28,975 bases of DNA. Source: JBFWQM01 sp050249455 (GTDB taxonomy: Bacteria > Pseudomonadota > Alphaproteobacteria > MPNO01 > VGEU01). Within the stretch, counting starts at the first letter, position 1, and each line of letters opens with the position of its first letter. A program made the translations under genes and the position numbers. The notes under the pieces are model-generated. The model saw only the letters and a list, made by a program, of their open reading frames with translations, made no database searches and was not told the DNA's origin. Of this stretch, positions 14,728 through 22,849 are shown one piece after another. Where the stretch lies: contig JBFWQM010000036.1 in the NCBI GenBank assembly GCA_050249455.1, positions 1 to 28,975 on the forward strand, read 5' to 3'.

Positions 14728-15284
14728 TCCGGCGCCTCCGTGTGGCCGACCGCCTGGACCGACACGGGGCCCAGCGTCTCGAGAAAGCCGCGGGTGGCGG
14801 CCTCGTCGAACCGGGGATCGTTGCCGAACACGATCAGGAAGAACCGGTCGCGGGTCGCGCGGTCGAAGCCGTCCACGTCGAACACCGGGTGGTTCAGCCG
14901 CGGCAGCCGGTTCAGCGCCAGCATGCCGAAGATCGCCGAGAGCACGGCGAACAGCACCAGCATCTCGAAGGTGATCAGCATGAATGCCGGCGGCGCGAGG
15001 AGCGGCCGGCCGCCGATCGGGATCGGGAAATCGAGGTTGGTGTAGACCTGCATGCCGTAGCCGGCCGCGGCGCCGACGATGCCGCCGGCGAGCGTGAGCC
15101 AGGCCACGCGCCGGTCGCGCATGCCGATCGCCGGCGGGATCGCGTCGATCGGGAACGGCGAATAGGCGTCGATGTGGCGATAGCCGGCCTCGTGCGCGCG
15201 CCGCGCGGCGTCGATCAGCCGGTCGGGGCTGTCGAAGGCGGCGATCAGGCCGAAACGTGTCGCGTGCGCCTGCGGCTCACGCAT
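14724..15284 (-). CDS. actD: ACIII subunit ActD (DUF3341)
   Basis: A 186-residue protein with a cytoplasmic N-terminal part containing the family-typical HEAGYRHIDAYSPFPI, then two membrane helices (about 61-82 and 97-122) joined by a loop with TNLDFPIPIGGRP, and a soluble C-terminal tail. This is the DUF3341/ActD plan, a structural membrane subunit of alternative complex III without cofactors. Its start lies 8 bases inside the end of actC. Confidence 0.92.
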   Translation of the reverse strand: MREPQAHATRFGLIAAFDSPDRLIDAARRAHEAGYRHIDAYSPFPIDAIPPAIGMRDRRVAWLTLAGGIVGAAAGYGMQVYTNLDFPIPIGGRPLLAPPAFMLITFEMLVLFAVLSAIFGMLALNRLPRLNHPVFDVDGFDRATRDRFFLIVFGNDPRFDEAATRGFLETLGPVSVQAVGHTEAPE

Positions 15285-16623
15285 GGCGTTCCTCCCGCCT
15301 CTCCTCGAACGCCGCCTCCCGGACCTCGAAAGCGGAGATCACCGGCAGGAAACGGACGAACAGCAGGAACGGGGTCAAGAACACGCCGAGCATGCCGGCG
15401 AACAGCGCCCACTCCCAGAAGCTGGCGTGATAGATGCCCCACGACGACACCAGGTAGTCGCGGTAGAGCGCGGTGACGAGCAGCATGTAGCGCTCCAGCC
15501 ACATGCCCGCCGTCGCCGACAGGCCGACCAGGAACAGGGCGAGCGGGTGGCGGCGCGCGGCGCGCCACCACAGGAGCTGCAGCGGGACGAAATTCGCCAG
15601 CACGGCGCCCCAGTAGCTCCAGGCATAACCGCCCGACACGCGGTCGCCGAGCGTCGCCATCTCCTGGTGCGCGCCCGAATAGAGGACGTCGAACGCCTCC
15701 GCGAAGTAGCCGTAGGCGGTCATCAGCCCGGTGGCGAGGAACAGCTTGCCCAGGAGGTCGAGGTGACGCGGCGTCACCACTGCCTCCAGCCCCAGGGCGG
15801 ACCGCAGCACCACGGCGATCATCGAGACGACGGCGAAGCCGGAGAACGCCGCGCCGGCGACGAAGTAGGGTGGGAATACGGTCGAGTTCCACCCGGGGAT
15901 CGGCCCGGCGGCAAACAGAAGGGAAATCTCCGAGTGCACCGACACCACCAGCGGCACCGCCAGCGCGGCAGTGAGCACGTAGGCCTGCCGCCAGCGCGCC
16001 CAGTGGCGGGCCGACCCGCGCCAGCCGAGCGCGCCCAGGCCGTACAGCACCTGCGCGCGGCGCCTTCGCGCGCGGTCGCGCACCGAGGCGAGGTCGGGCA
16101 CGATGCCGATGTACCAGAACAGCACCGACACGGTGAGGTAGGTGAGGACCGCGAAGAAGTCCCACGTAAGCGGGCTCTTGAACTGGGGCCACAGCGCCAT
16201 CGTGTTGGGATAGGGCGCCATCCAGTAGAACAGCCAAGGCCGGCCGAGATGCAGGATCGGGTAGAGCCCGGCGCACACGACCGCCACCAGCGTCATCGCC
16301 TCGGCGAAGCGGTTGAGGGCGTTGCGCCAGTGGGCCTGCAGCAGGAGGAGGAGGGCGGAGATCAGCGTCCCGGCGTGGCCGATGCCGAGGAAGAATATGT
16401 AGTTGGCGATGGCGAGGCCCCAGTTGACCGGGATGTTGTTGCCCCAGACGCCGACCCCGTAGCGGAACAGCACCGCGCACGAGACGAAGAAGGTCAGAAG
16501 CAGGCACAGCGAAACGCCGAAGCAGGCCCACCAGGCGCGCGGGGTGGGATAGGAGAGCGGAATCCGCACGACCCGGCCGGTCGCCGCGACGGTGCCGGCC
16601 GGGGCCGCCGACCTGTCGGTCAT
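15277..16623 (-). CDS. actC: ACIII quinol-oxidising membrane subunit ActC (NrfD-like)
   Basis: A 448-residue polytopic protein with about ten helices of the NrfD/PsrC family. Conserved blocks include NNIPVNWGLAIANYIFFLGI, HAGTLISALLLL, HLGRPWLFYW, SPLTWDFFAV and HSEISLLFAAG. ActC carries the quinol site and feeds electrons to the Fe-S clusters of ActB. The ATG overlaps the actB stop (ATGA). No residue that I know to be essential is missing, though the family consensus was compared only from memory. Confidence 0.93.
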   Translation of the reverse strand: MTDRSAAPAGTVAATGRVVRIPLSYPTPRAWWACFGVSLCLLLTFFVSCAVLFRYGVGVWGNNIPVNWGLAIANYIFFLGIGHAGTLISALLLLLQAHWRNALNRFAEAMTLVAVVCAGLYPILHLGRPWLFYWMAPYPNTMALWPQFKSPLTWDFFAVLTYLTVSVLFWYIGIVPDLASVRDRARRRRAQVLYGLGALGWRGSARHWARWRQAYVLTAALAVPLVVSVHSEISLLFAAGPIPGWNSTVFPPYFVAGAAFSGFAVVSMIAVVLRSALGLEAVVTPRHLDLLGKLFLATGLMTAYGYFAEAFDVLYSGAHQEMATLGDRVSGGYAWSYWGAVLANFVPLQLLWWRAARRHPLALFLVGLSATAGMWLERYMLLVTALYRDYLVSSWGIYHASFWEWALFAGMLGVFLTPFLLFVRFLPVISAFEVREAAFEERREERHA

Positions 16624-19577
16624 CGCGCGCCGCCGCCGCCGCGGCCCCGGCCGGTCTCGATCCGCGCCAGGTAGGTCGTCCGCGGCCGGGTGTTCGCCTC
16701 CTCAAGCAGGCTGTAGCTGCGCGGCCGTGCCTTCTCGCGGCTCACCCGCGTGGCGGGATCGGTCACGTCCCCGAAGACGATCGCCCGGGTCGGGCAGGCC
16801 GCCTGGCAGGCGGTGACGACCTCGCCGTCGCGGATCGCGCGGTCCTCAAGCTTGGCCGCGATCCGCGCGCGGCTGATCCGCTGGATGCAGTAGGTGCACT
16901 TCTCCATCACGCCGCGGGCGCGCACGGTGACGTCGGGGTTGCGCATGGCACGCACCGGTTCCGGGTCGCCGCCGGTGTAGTCGAACCAGTTGAAGCGCCG
17001 GACCTTGTAGGGGCAGTACGACGAGCAGGTGCGCGTGCCGATGCAGCGGTTGTAGACCTGCAGGTTGAGTCCGTCGCGGCTGTGGACCGCGGCGTTGACC
17101 GGGCACCCCATCTCGCACGGCGCCTGCTCGCAGTGCATGCACGGCACCGGCTGGAAGTACGACGTCGGCGCTGCCGGGTCGCCCTCATAGTAGCGGTCGA
17201 TGCGTAGCCAGTGCATCTCGCGTCCCTGCGCCACCAGGGGCTTGCCGACCACGGGCACGTTGTTCTCGGCGACGCAGGCGACCACGCAGGCGTTGCAGCC
17301 GATGCAGGCGTCGAGGTCGATTGACATGCCCCATGACGGGCTGTCCGGAACGTGCGCGGGATAGAGCGACGGCGGCTCGCCGCGGGCTTCCGGCCGCTCG
17401 CCGTCCGCAGCGTGCAGGTCCGACGACGCGACCGTGCGCACGAAGTCGTAGCCGTCCATCGCTTGATGGTGCTGCGTGCAGGCGATCTCATGCCGCGCGC
17501 CGGTGACCGCCAGGGCCGCGCCGCCGCGGAAGCCGATCCCGTCGTCGCGCGCCAGCGCATAGGCGTCGTAGCCGAGGCCGTCGGCCACGCCGTCCGGCTG
17601 CCGGCGTCCGTACCCCAGCGTGACCGTCACCGTCTGCGCGTCCTGTCCCGGCAGGATCCAGGCGGCGCCGGTGACCGACCGGCCGTCGACGTCGAGCCGC
17701 ACTTCGTCGCCGTTGCGCAGGCTTCGTTCCGCGGCTAGCGCCGGCGCGACCAGGATCACGTTGCCCCAGGTCACCTTCGTCAGCGGCTTCGGCAGCTCCT
17801 GCAGCCAGGCGTTGCCGGCGAACCGCCCGTCCCACACGGTCGAATCCGGCCGGATCGCAACGCTGAGGCCGCCGCGGTCGTCGGCCGCGCCGATGTCGCC
17901 GCTGCGGTCCGCGACCGTGGGGACCACGGCCGCCGGGGCGCTGCCGGCGACGAAGCCGCGCCGCAGGGCCTCGATCCAGCGCTCGTCGAATTCGCCGCCC
18001 AAGTCGTGCCGCCACCGGTCGCGGACGAGGTGCTGGCCGCTCTCGCCGCCGCCGAGCAGCCCGGCGATCACCTCGTGCTGCGACCGCACCGGATAGAACG
18101 GCCGCACGAGCGGCTGGATGATGCCGGCCGTGCCGTCGACGGCGCGGGCGTCGCTCCACAGCTCCAGCTCGTGCGGCAGCGGCAGGTGCCAGCTGCAAGC
18201 GGCTGCGGTTTCGTCCCGATGCAGGCCCGCGTGCAGGCGGAACGGCACCCGCCGCATGGCCTCGGCCAAGGCGAAGTCGGGCGGTGCGGCGTAGAGCGGA
18301 TTGGCGTCGAGGATGACGAGCGTCTCGACCCGTCCCGCGTGCATGTCCGCCGCAAGCGCGGGGAGGCCGTGCGTCGGCTCCGGCGGCAGGGCGAGGACGG
18401 GTTCGGAGAACCGCAGCGTCGCGCCGAAGCTGCCCAGTCGCTCGTTGACCAGAAGCGAAAGCGCGTGGACCCATGACGGCTGCGCGGCGCCGACCACGGC
18501 GAGGGCGCGGCCGGGCCGCGACTCCAGTGCCGCCGTCGCTGATTCGAGCCACTGGCGCTCATGCGCCGTCAGCGTTGGCGCGCCGTCCGCCGGGACGCCG
18601 AGCGCCCGGGCGAGCGCGTGGACCAGGACCCCGATCCGCTGCGGCGCCACGGGCAGGCGATCCTCGGCTATCGCGCCGGTGATCGTCGGCGTCGGCTCCG
18701 CCACGAAGAGCCGGCTGTGGCCATCGCCCCCGCGCATCGCAGCGCGGCGCTCGGACCATCGCCGTGCGTGGACCGGCTGCCGCGGCCCGGTACCCAAGGG
18801 GTCGGCGTCGAGGCAGACCACGACGTCGGCATCCTCCAGCACCAGATGCGGCTCCAGCGGCCGGCCGAAGACGCGCGCGATCGCCGCGCGGCCGGCGTCG
18901 TCGTCGAGCGGCTCGTGGACGTGCCAGCGGGCGGCGGGCCACCGGGCGGCAAGCGCCACCATCTGCCCGGCGAGCGTCGGCGAGCTTGTCGCGCCGGTCA
19001 GCAGCCGAAGGCCTTCGCCGCCGCTGCGGTCGAGCGCCGCGCGGCGGTCGGCGAGGGCGGCGTCGACGGCGCTCCATGCGACCGGCCGGCCGTCGAGACG
19101 CGGCGACTGCGAGCGGGCCGGGTCGTAGAGGTCGAGCAGCGCCGCCTGCATGAAGGCGTCCGTGGCGCCGCGCGTCGCCGGATGGTCCGGGTTTCCCTCC
19201 AGCTTGACCGGCCGGCCGACGTGGGTCTTGCCGAGCACCGGCCGGGCGAAGCCGGCGAGCGTCACCGACGTCGCGTACCACTTGGGTTCGCCGGGCACGA
19301 CGAACTCGGGACTCCTGACATAGGGCAGCGCCGCTTCGTCCGGTTCGACCTCGCAGCCGGTCAGCCCGGCGAGCGCAAACGAGGCGGCCATGACCTTGAG
19401 CAAGGAACGCCGGTCGATCGCGGTCTTCGGCAGCGCGAGAGCGGGAAACTCCGCCCGCAGGAAGGCGTCGAACGCCGCCGTTTCCGCCAGCTCCTCGACG
19501 CCGCGCCAGAACCGGCGGCCGGTGCGTCCGCGCAGCCGGGCGCGCACCATGTCGGCGAGTGGGCCGTGCGGCGTCAT
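16620..19577 (-). CDS. actB: ACIII iron-sulfur subunit ActB (molybdopterin-oxidoreductase-like)
   Basis: A 985-residue fusion. The N-terminus has a Tat-like RRSLLK (56-61), a hydrophobic stretch and a lipobox-like LTGC (Cys75). The middle, about 80-730, is a molybdopterin-oxidoreductase-like domain, which in known ACIII structures binds no molybdenum cofactor. The C-terminal ferredoxin-like domain carries four Cys groups: C-x2-C-x2-C-x3-C at 758-768, CMHC-x4-C-x3-CP at 813-826, a set from Cys845 to Cys855 (CIGTRTCSSYCP) and a last CTYC plus CQAACP pair. These hold the electron wire from ActC to the hemes. The frame is open another 530 bases upstream, but the ATG at 19577 overlaps the actA stop and is clearly the start. 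Confidence 0.94.
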   Translation of the reverse strand: MTPHGPLADMVRARLRGRTGRRFWRGVEELAETAAFDAFLRAEFPALALPKTAIDRRSLLKVMAASFALAGLTGCEVEPDEAALPYVRSPEFVVPGEPKWYATSVTLAGFARPVLGKTHVGRPVKLEGNPDHPATRGATDAFMQAALLDLYDPARSQSPRLDGRPVAWSAVDAALADRRAALDRSGGEGLRLLTGATSSPTLAGQMVALAARWPAARWHVHEPLDDDAGRAAIARVFGRPLEPHLVLEDADVVVCLDADPLGTGPRQPVHARRWSERRAAMRGGDGHSRLFVAEPTPTITGAIAEDRLPVAPQRIGVLVHALARALGVPADGAPTLTAHERQWLESATAALESRPGRALAVVGAAQPSWVHALSLLVNERLGSFGATLRFSEPVLALPPEPTHGLPALAADMHAGRVETLVILDANPLYAAPPDFALAEAMRRVPFRLHAGLHRDETAAACSWHLPLPHELELWSDARAVDGTAGIIQPLVRPFYPVRSQHEVIAGLLGGGESGQHLVRDRWRHDLGGEFDERWIEALRRGFVAGSAPAAVVPTVADRSGDIGAADDRGGLSVAIRPDSTVWDGRFAGNAWLQELPKPLTKVTWGNVILVAPALAAERSLRNGDEVRLDVDGRSVTGAAWILPGQDAQTVTVTLGYGRRQPDGVADGLGYDAYALARDDGIGFRGGAALAVTGARHEIACTQHHQAMDGYDFVRTVASSDLHAADGERPEARGEPPSLYPAHVPDSPSWGMSIDLDACIGCNACVVACVAENNVPVVGKPLVAQGREMHWLRIDRYYEGDPAAPTSYFQPVPCMHCEQAPCEMGCPVNAAVHSRDGLNLQVYNRCIGTRTCSSYCPYKVRRFNWFDYTGGDPEPVRAMRNPDVTVRARGVMEKCTYCIQRISRARIAAKLEDRAIRDGEVVTACQAACPTRAIVFGDVTDPATRVSREKARPRSYSLLEEANTRPRTTYLARIETGRGRGGGGAR

Positions 19578-20242
19578 CGGTGGCACAGGCTGCAGTCGTC
19601 CAGCCTGGACGGCTCGATCCCGTGCTTCGCCATCATCCGGCGGCCGAAGGCGGCGTGGTCCTCCGCCCGCCGGTCCCACTCGGACCAGTCCATGCGGGTG
19701 ACCTGGTCCGGCGGCCGCAGCCGCGGCGCCGGGTCGCGGTGGCAGTCCAGGCACCAGCGCATCTCGAACGGTTCGGCGCGCTTCATCAGCGGCATCCGGT
19801 CGACGCTTCCGTGGCATTCGACGCACGGCACGCCGCGATCGATGTGGATGGCGTGGTTGAAGTAGACGTAGTCGGGCACCCGCGCGACGCGCCGCCACGC
19901 CAGCGGCCGCCCCGACGCCAGGCTCTCGCGCACCGGCGCGAGCATCGGCGCGCCGGTCCAGAGCTGCGAGTGGCAGGTCATGCATACGTGGGTGGAAGGG
20001 AGGCCGGCGTGCGGGCCGACCTCCACCGTCGCGTGGCAGTACCGGCAGTCGATGCCCAGCCCGCCGACGTGGTGCGCATGGCTGAACGGCACGGGCTGGT
20101 CGCGAACCCATCCGACCAGGCTGGCGTAGCTGGAGCTCATGTATCCGCCGATGAAGAGGCCGCCGCCGATCACCGTCATCAGCCCGACCAGGAACGCGGC
20201 GCGCAGCCTGGTGTCGGCCGATGCCGTGAATATTTGCGGCAT
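19574..20242 (-). CDS. actA: ACIII pentaheme cytochrome c ActA
   Basis: A 222-residue protein with one N-terminal helix (about 14-36) as anchor and five CxxCH sites: CRYCH 66-70, CMTCH 87-91, CVECH 140-144, CLDCH 164-168 and CSLCH 217-221. Five hemes in this spacing are the signature of ActA, which takes electrons from the ActB clusters and passes them to ActE. The block YFNHAIHIDRGVPCVECHG is highly typical. First gene of the operon; ribosome site AAGGA lies within the spacer upstream. Confidence 0.95.
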   Translation of the reverse strand: MPQIFTASADTRLRAAFLVGLMTVIGGGLFIGGYMSSSYASLVGWVRDQPVPFSHAHHVGGLGIDCRYCHATVEVGPHAGLPSTHVCMTCHSQLWTGAPMLAPVRESLASGRPLAWRRVARVPDYVYFNHAIHIDRGVPCVECHGSVDRMPLMKRAEPFEMRWCLDCHRDPAPRLRPPDQVTRMDWSEWDRRAEDHAAFGRRMMAKHGIEPSRLDDCSLCHR

Positions 20243-20272
20243 GGCGTGACCTGCCGTCCTTGAGTTGCGGAC

Positions 20273-20300
20273 GGAACAGGCCAGACCCGACGGCGGTTCC
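20273..20300. promoter_or_regulatory. Palindromic GGAAC/GTTCC site between actA and the antiporter gene
   Basis: GGAAC (20273-20277) and GTTCC (20296-20300) face each other 18 bases apart. On the + strand this gives GGAAC-N17-GGTT, on the - strand GGAAC-N17-TGTT. Both fit the loose RpoE2/EcfG form GGAAC-N18/19-TT and lack the C of CGTT. It could be a pair of overlapping divergent stress promoters for the antiporter (start 20357) and actA (start 20242), or a chance palindrome. Confidence 0.35.
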
Positions 20301-20356
20301 CGGTGGGCCGAGATTTCCGTCGCCCGCGCGGCGTCGCCTCTTGACGGGAAAAGAAA

Positions 20357-21604
20357 GTGCTATCGCTGTTTCAACTCATCGCCGTCCTTTTGACCGTCAC
20401 CGCCGGGTTCGCGTGGGTCAACCACCGCGTGCTGCGCCTGCCGGCCAACATCGGGCTCCTCATCATCGGCCTGACCGCCTCGCTGCTGATGATCGCGGTC
20501 GAGCTGCTGATGCCTCGGACCGAGGTCTACAGCGCGCTGCTCCGGACCCTGCGCCAGATCGACTTCTACGAGGCGGTCATGCACGGCGTGCTCGCGTTCC
20601 TCCTGTTCGCCGGCGCGCTCCACGTCGACGTCGACCGGCTGCGCGAGCGGGGGGCCGTGGTGGCGTTGCTGGCGACCGTGGGGGTCGCCCTGTCGACCGT
20701 CTTGGCCGCCGCCGGCATCTGGGCGGTCGCGAATGCGGCTTCCCTGCCGGTTTCGTTCTCGTGGGCGCTGGTGTTCGGCGCCCTCATCGCGCCGACCGAC
20801 CCGGTCGCGGTGCTCGGCATCCTGAAGGCGGTCAACGTGCCGCAGTCGCTCGAGACCGACATGACCGGCGAGGCGCTGTTCAACGACGGCGTCGGCGTCG
20901 TGCTTTTCGCGGTGCTGCTCGAGGCGGCGGCGGGCGGGCAGGGCTTCGGAGCCGGGCGGGTCGCCGCGTACCTGTTCGTGGAAGCGTTCGGCGGCGCCGC
21001 CCTCGGCCTCGCGGCGGGCTATCTGACCTACCGCGCGATGCGTTCGATCGACGACTATTCGGTCGAGGTCATGCTGACCCTGGCGCTGGTCAGCGGCACC
21101 TATGCGCTGGCGACCGCGCTGCACATGAGCGGACCGATCGCCGTGGTGGTCGCCGGCGTGCTGACCGGCAACAGGGGCGCCATGAAAGCCATGAGCGCGA
21201 CGACGAAGCGCTACGTCTTCGGCTTCTGGACGCTCGTGGACGACATCCTGAATGCGATCCTGTTCCTGCTGATCGGGCTCGAGGTGCTGGTGCTGAGCTT
21301 CGATCGGTCCTTCCTTTGGCTTGCGCTCCTCGCGCCGCCGCTGGCCGTTGCGGTGCGCCTGATCGCCGTCGGGGGTTCGGTGAAGCTGATGCAGCGCTGG
21401 CACCGGTTCGAGCGCGGCACCGTTCCGATCCTGACCTGGGGCGCGATCCGGGGCGGCATCTCGATCGCCCTCGCCTTGTCGCTGCCGGACGTGCCGGCGC
21501 GTCCATCGATCCTAGCCGCGACCTACTCGATCGTCATCTTCACCGTCATCGTCCAGGGCCTGAGCCTTGCCTTCGTGATCCGACGATCCCGGGCGCCGGC
21601 CTGA
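20357..21604 (+). CDS. Na+/H+ (cation/proton) antiporter, CPA1/NhaP type
   Basis: A 415-residue inner-membrane protein with about twelve helices and no long C-terminal cytoplasmic domain. It starts at GTG with GGGAAAAG just upstream. The ion site is intact: APTDPVAVLGILK with Asp148, and GEALFNDGVGVVLF with Asn176-Asp177, the pair typical of electroneutral CPA1 exchangers; WGAIRGGISIALALSLP near the end holds the conserved Arg-Gly-Gly. It would exchange Na+ (or K+/Li+) for protons. The gene is divergent from the actA operon across 114 bases, which may reflect shared control of energy and pH balance, but no shared role is proved. Confidence 0.92.
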   Translation: MLSLFQLIAVLLTVTAGFAWVNHRVLRLPANIGLLIIGLTASLLMIAVELLMPRTEVYSALLRTLRQIDFYEAVMHGVLAFLLFAGALHVDVDRLRERGAVVALLATVGVALSTVLAAAGIWAVANAASLPVSFSWALVFGALIAPTDPVAVLGILKAVNVPQSLETDMTGEALFNDGVGVVLFAVLLEAAAGGQGFGAGRVAAYLFVEAFGGAALGLAAGYLTYRAMRSIDDYSVEVMLTLALVSGTYALATALHMSGPIAVVVAGVLTGNRGAMKAMSATTKRYVFGFWTLVDDILNAILFLLIGLEVLVLSFDRSFLWLALLAPPLAVAVRLIAVGGSVKLMQRWHRFERGTVPILTWGAIRGGISIALALSLPDVPARPSILAATYSIVIFTVIVQGLSLAFVIRRSRAPA

Positions 21605-21636
21605 CCGGGCGAACCGAGCGCCGCCGCGCAGCCGCC

Positions 21637-22293
21637 TCAGCGGGCGGGACGGTCGTTCCGGTCGGCCATGATTCGTGCGCCGCGATAGAACAGGTACAGC
21701 GCGACCATTTGGACGACATGGTACAGATCGTTGTGGTTGAAATGCTGGTGCAGCGAGACTTCGCTCATCTGCAGGCCGGCTGCGGCGAACGACGTCAGGG
21801 CGCCGGCGATCATCCACTCGCCGCTGCGCGATCGAAGCTTCACGACTGCATAGGCTTGCATCAGGAGGACCAGGACGAGGCCCGAGCCGTAGTCTGCGAT
21901 GACGTAGACGTAGTCGTCATGCCCCCACGTCCACCAGAGATAGACACCCAGCTCGACGGCGACGGCGACGGCGAACGGCCGGTAAAGATGCGGTCTCAGG
22001 GTTGCCCTGGCGGTGCCGAGCAGAAAGAAGAAGGTGACCGGTCCGACGGCAAGCGTTGCCAGCTTCCACATCCCGACCGAAGCCGCCGCGGACATCGCGT
22101 TTGCGAGGCCGTGGTGGCTGCCCCCGAGAACGGATGCGACGCCCAGGAACAGGAAGGCGAGCATCCAGCAGGATTGCGAACGGGCTTGCCGCCCGGCTGG
22201 CCGTCGCGCCAGCGCGACGGCGAAATACAGGCATTCGCCTGCGATCATATAGTCGGTGAGCATCGTCACCGGCTCAGCGATGGTCGGAAGCAC
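21637..22293 (-). CDS. Unassigned seven-helix membrane protein, possibly CREST-like
   Basis: A 218-residue protein; GTG at 22293 with GAGGG 6 bases upstream is preferred over the internal ATG at residue 11. About seven hydrophobic helices are visible. Polar residues inside or beside them stand out: Glu19 in helix 1, a VASVLGGSHHG block in helix 2, IADYGSG in helix 5, and HFNHNDLYHVVQ leading into helix 7. The scatter of Ser-x-x-His, Asp and a late His pair recalls the CREST superfamily (alkaline ceramidases, PAQR receptors), but the late His spacing is not the canonical HxxxH. I do not recognise a named family with certainty. It is convergent with the antiporter gene and divergent from the metallophosphoesterase region. 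Confidence 0.8.
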   Translation of the reverse strand: MLPTIAEPVTMLTDYMIAGECLYFAVALARRPAGRQARSQSCWMLAFLFLGVASVLGGSHHGLANAMSAAASVGMWKLATLAVGPVTFFFLLGTARATLRPHLYRPFAVAVAVELGVYLWWTWGHDDYVYVIADYGSGLVLVLLMQAYAVVKLRSRSGEWMIAGALTSFAAAGLQMSEVSLHQHFNHNDLYHVVQMVALYLFYRGARIMADRNDRPAR

Positions 22294-22597
22294 CGTTTTC
22301 CCTCGTCGCGCAGCAGCGGCCCGGCATTTTCGCCGGCATGCTCGGTGTCCGCCCGGCCGGCGGCAGGCGACGGGTCGACGTCCCGCCCTTCACCGGCGGT
22401 TTCGTTCGAGCGCCGCCTGCAGGATCGCATATGCAGGTCGGCAACGCATGAACGGGCGGGCGCGCAGACCCGACTTGATCCCGTCGCGGTGGCCGACCTA
22501 GAGTCGTCGCCCACCCAAAGCCTTCGTGCGCGGCCCCGGATCGGCAAGATCTTCCTACGAGGCGCAAGAGTCCGAGCGATTCCAATAGAGGGGGCGT
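22294..22597. other. 304-base spacer with no clear gene
   Basis: Between the 7-helix protein (- strand) and a possible small frame on the + strand. The frames open here are low-complexity shadows. A weak sigma-70-like pair, TTGATC (22475-22480) and CTAGAG (22498-22503) 17 bases apart, could drive the + strand genes. Nothing else is visible. Confidence 0.45.
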
Positions 22598-22846
22598 ATG
22601 CCCGAAGCGAACGAGCACACCATCGCCGCGGCGGCGGCGCGATCGAGGTTGCTGCCGCCCGGCGCAATCCTGCCTTGGCCCGGCAATATCGGGGGCTTGC
22701 CCTGCGCGGCGCCGCCCGCGCCGCGCCGCGCCTGCCTGCCACCGTCCGCGATTCCCGCCATCGCGCCCCGTCACACCATCGGGACGCGGATCGTCGAAGC
22801 GATGGGCGCCCGGCCCGCGCTCGTTCCCAACCGGAAGCGAAGCTGA
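22598..22846 (+). CDS. Possible small protein (82 aa) ahead of the metallophosphoesterase, doubtful
   Basis: The ATG has a strong ribosome site (GAGGGGG, 4-5 bases before). The product is Ala/Pro/Arg-rich (MPEANEHTIAAAAARSRLLP and so on) without membrane helix or known motif. Third codon positions are GC-rich as in its neighbours, but this is a weak test in such DNA. It is in the same frame as the next gene, separated by TGA and one further codon. It may be a leader peptide for coupled translation, a decayed extension, or not a gene. Confidence 0.35.
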   Translation: MPEANEHTIAAAAARSRLLPPGAILPWPGNIGGLPCAAPPAPRRACLPPSAIPAIAPRHTIGTRIVEAMGARPALVPNRKRS

Positions 22847-22849
22847 CCG

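Noticed and set aside
19578..20111. N-terminal extension of ActB
   Set aside because: It lies entirely over actA, whose five CxxCH motifs are in another frame, and the ATG at 19577 overlaps the actA stop.
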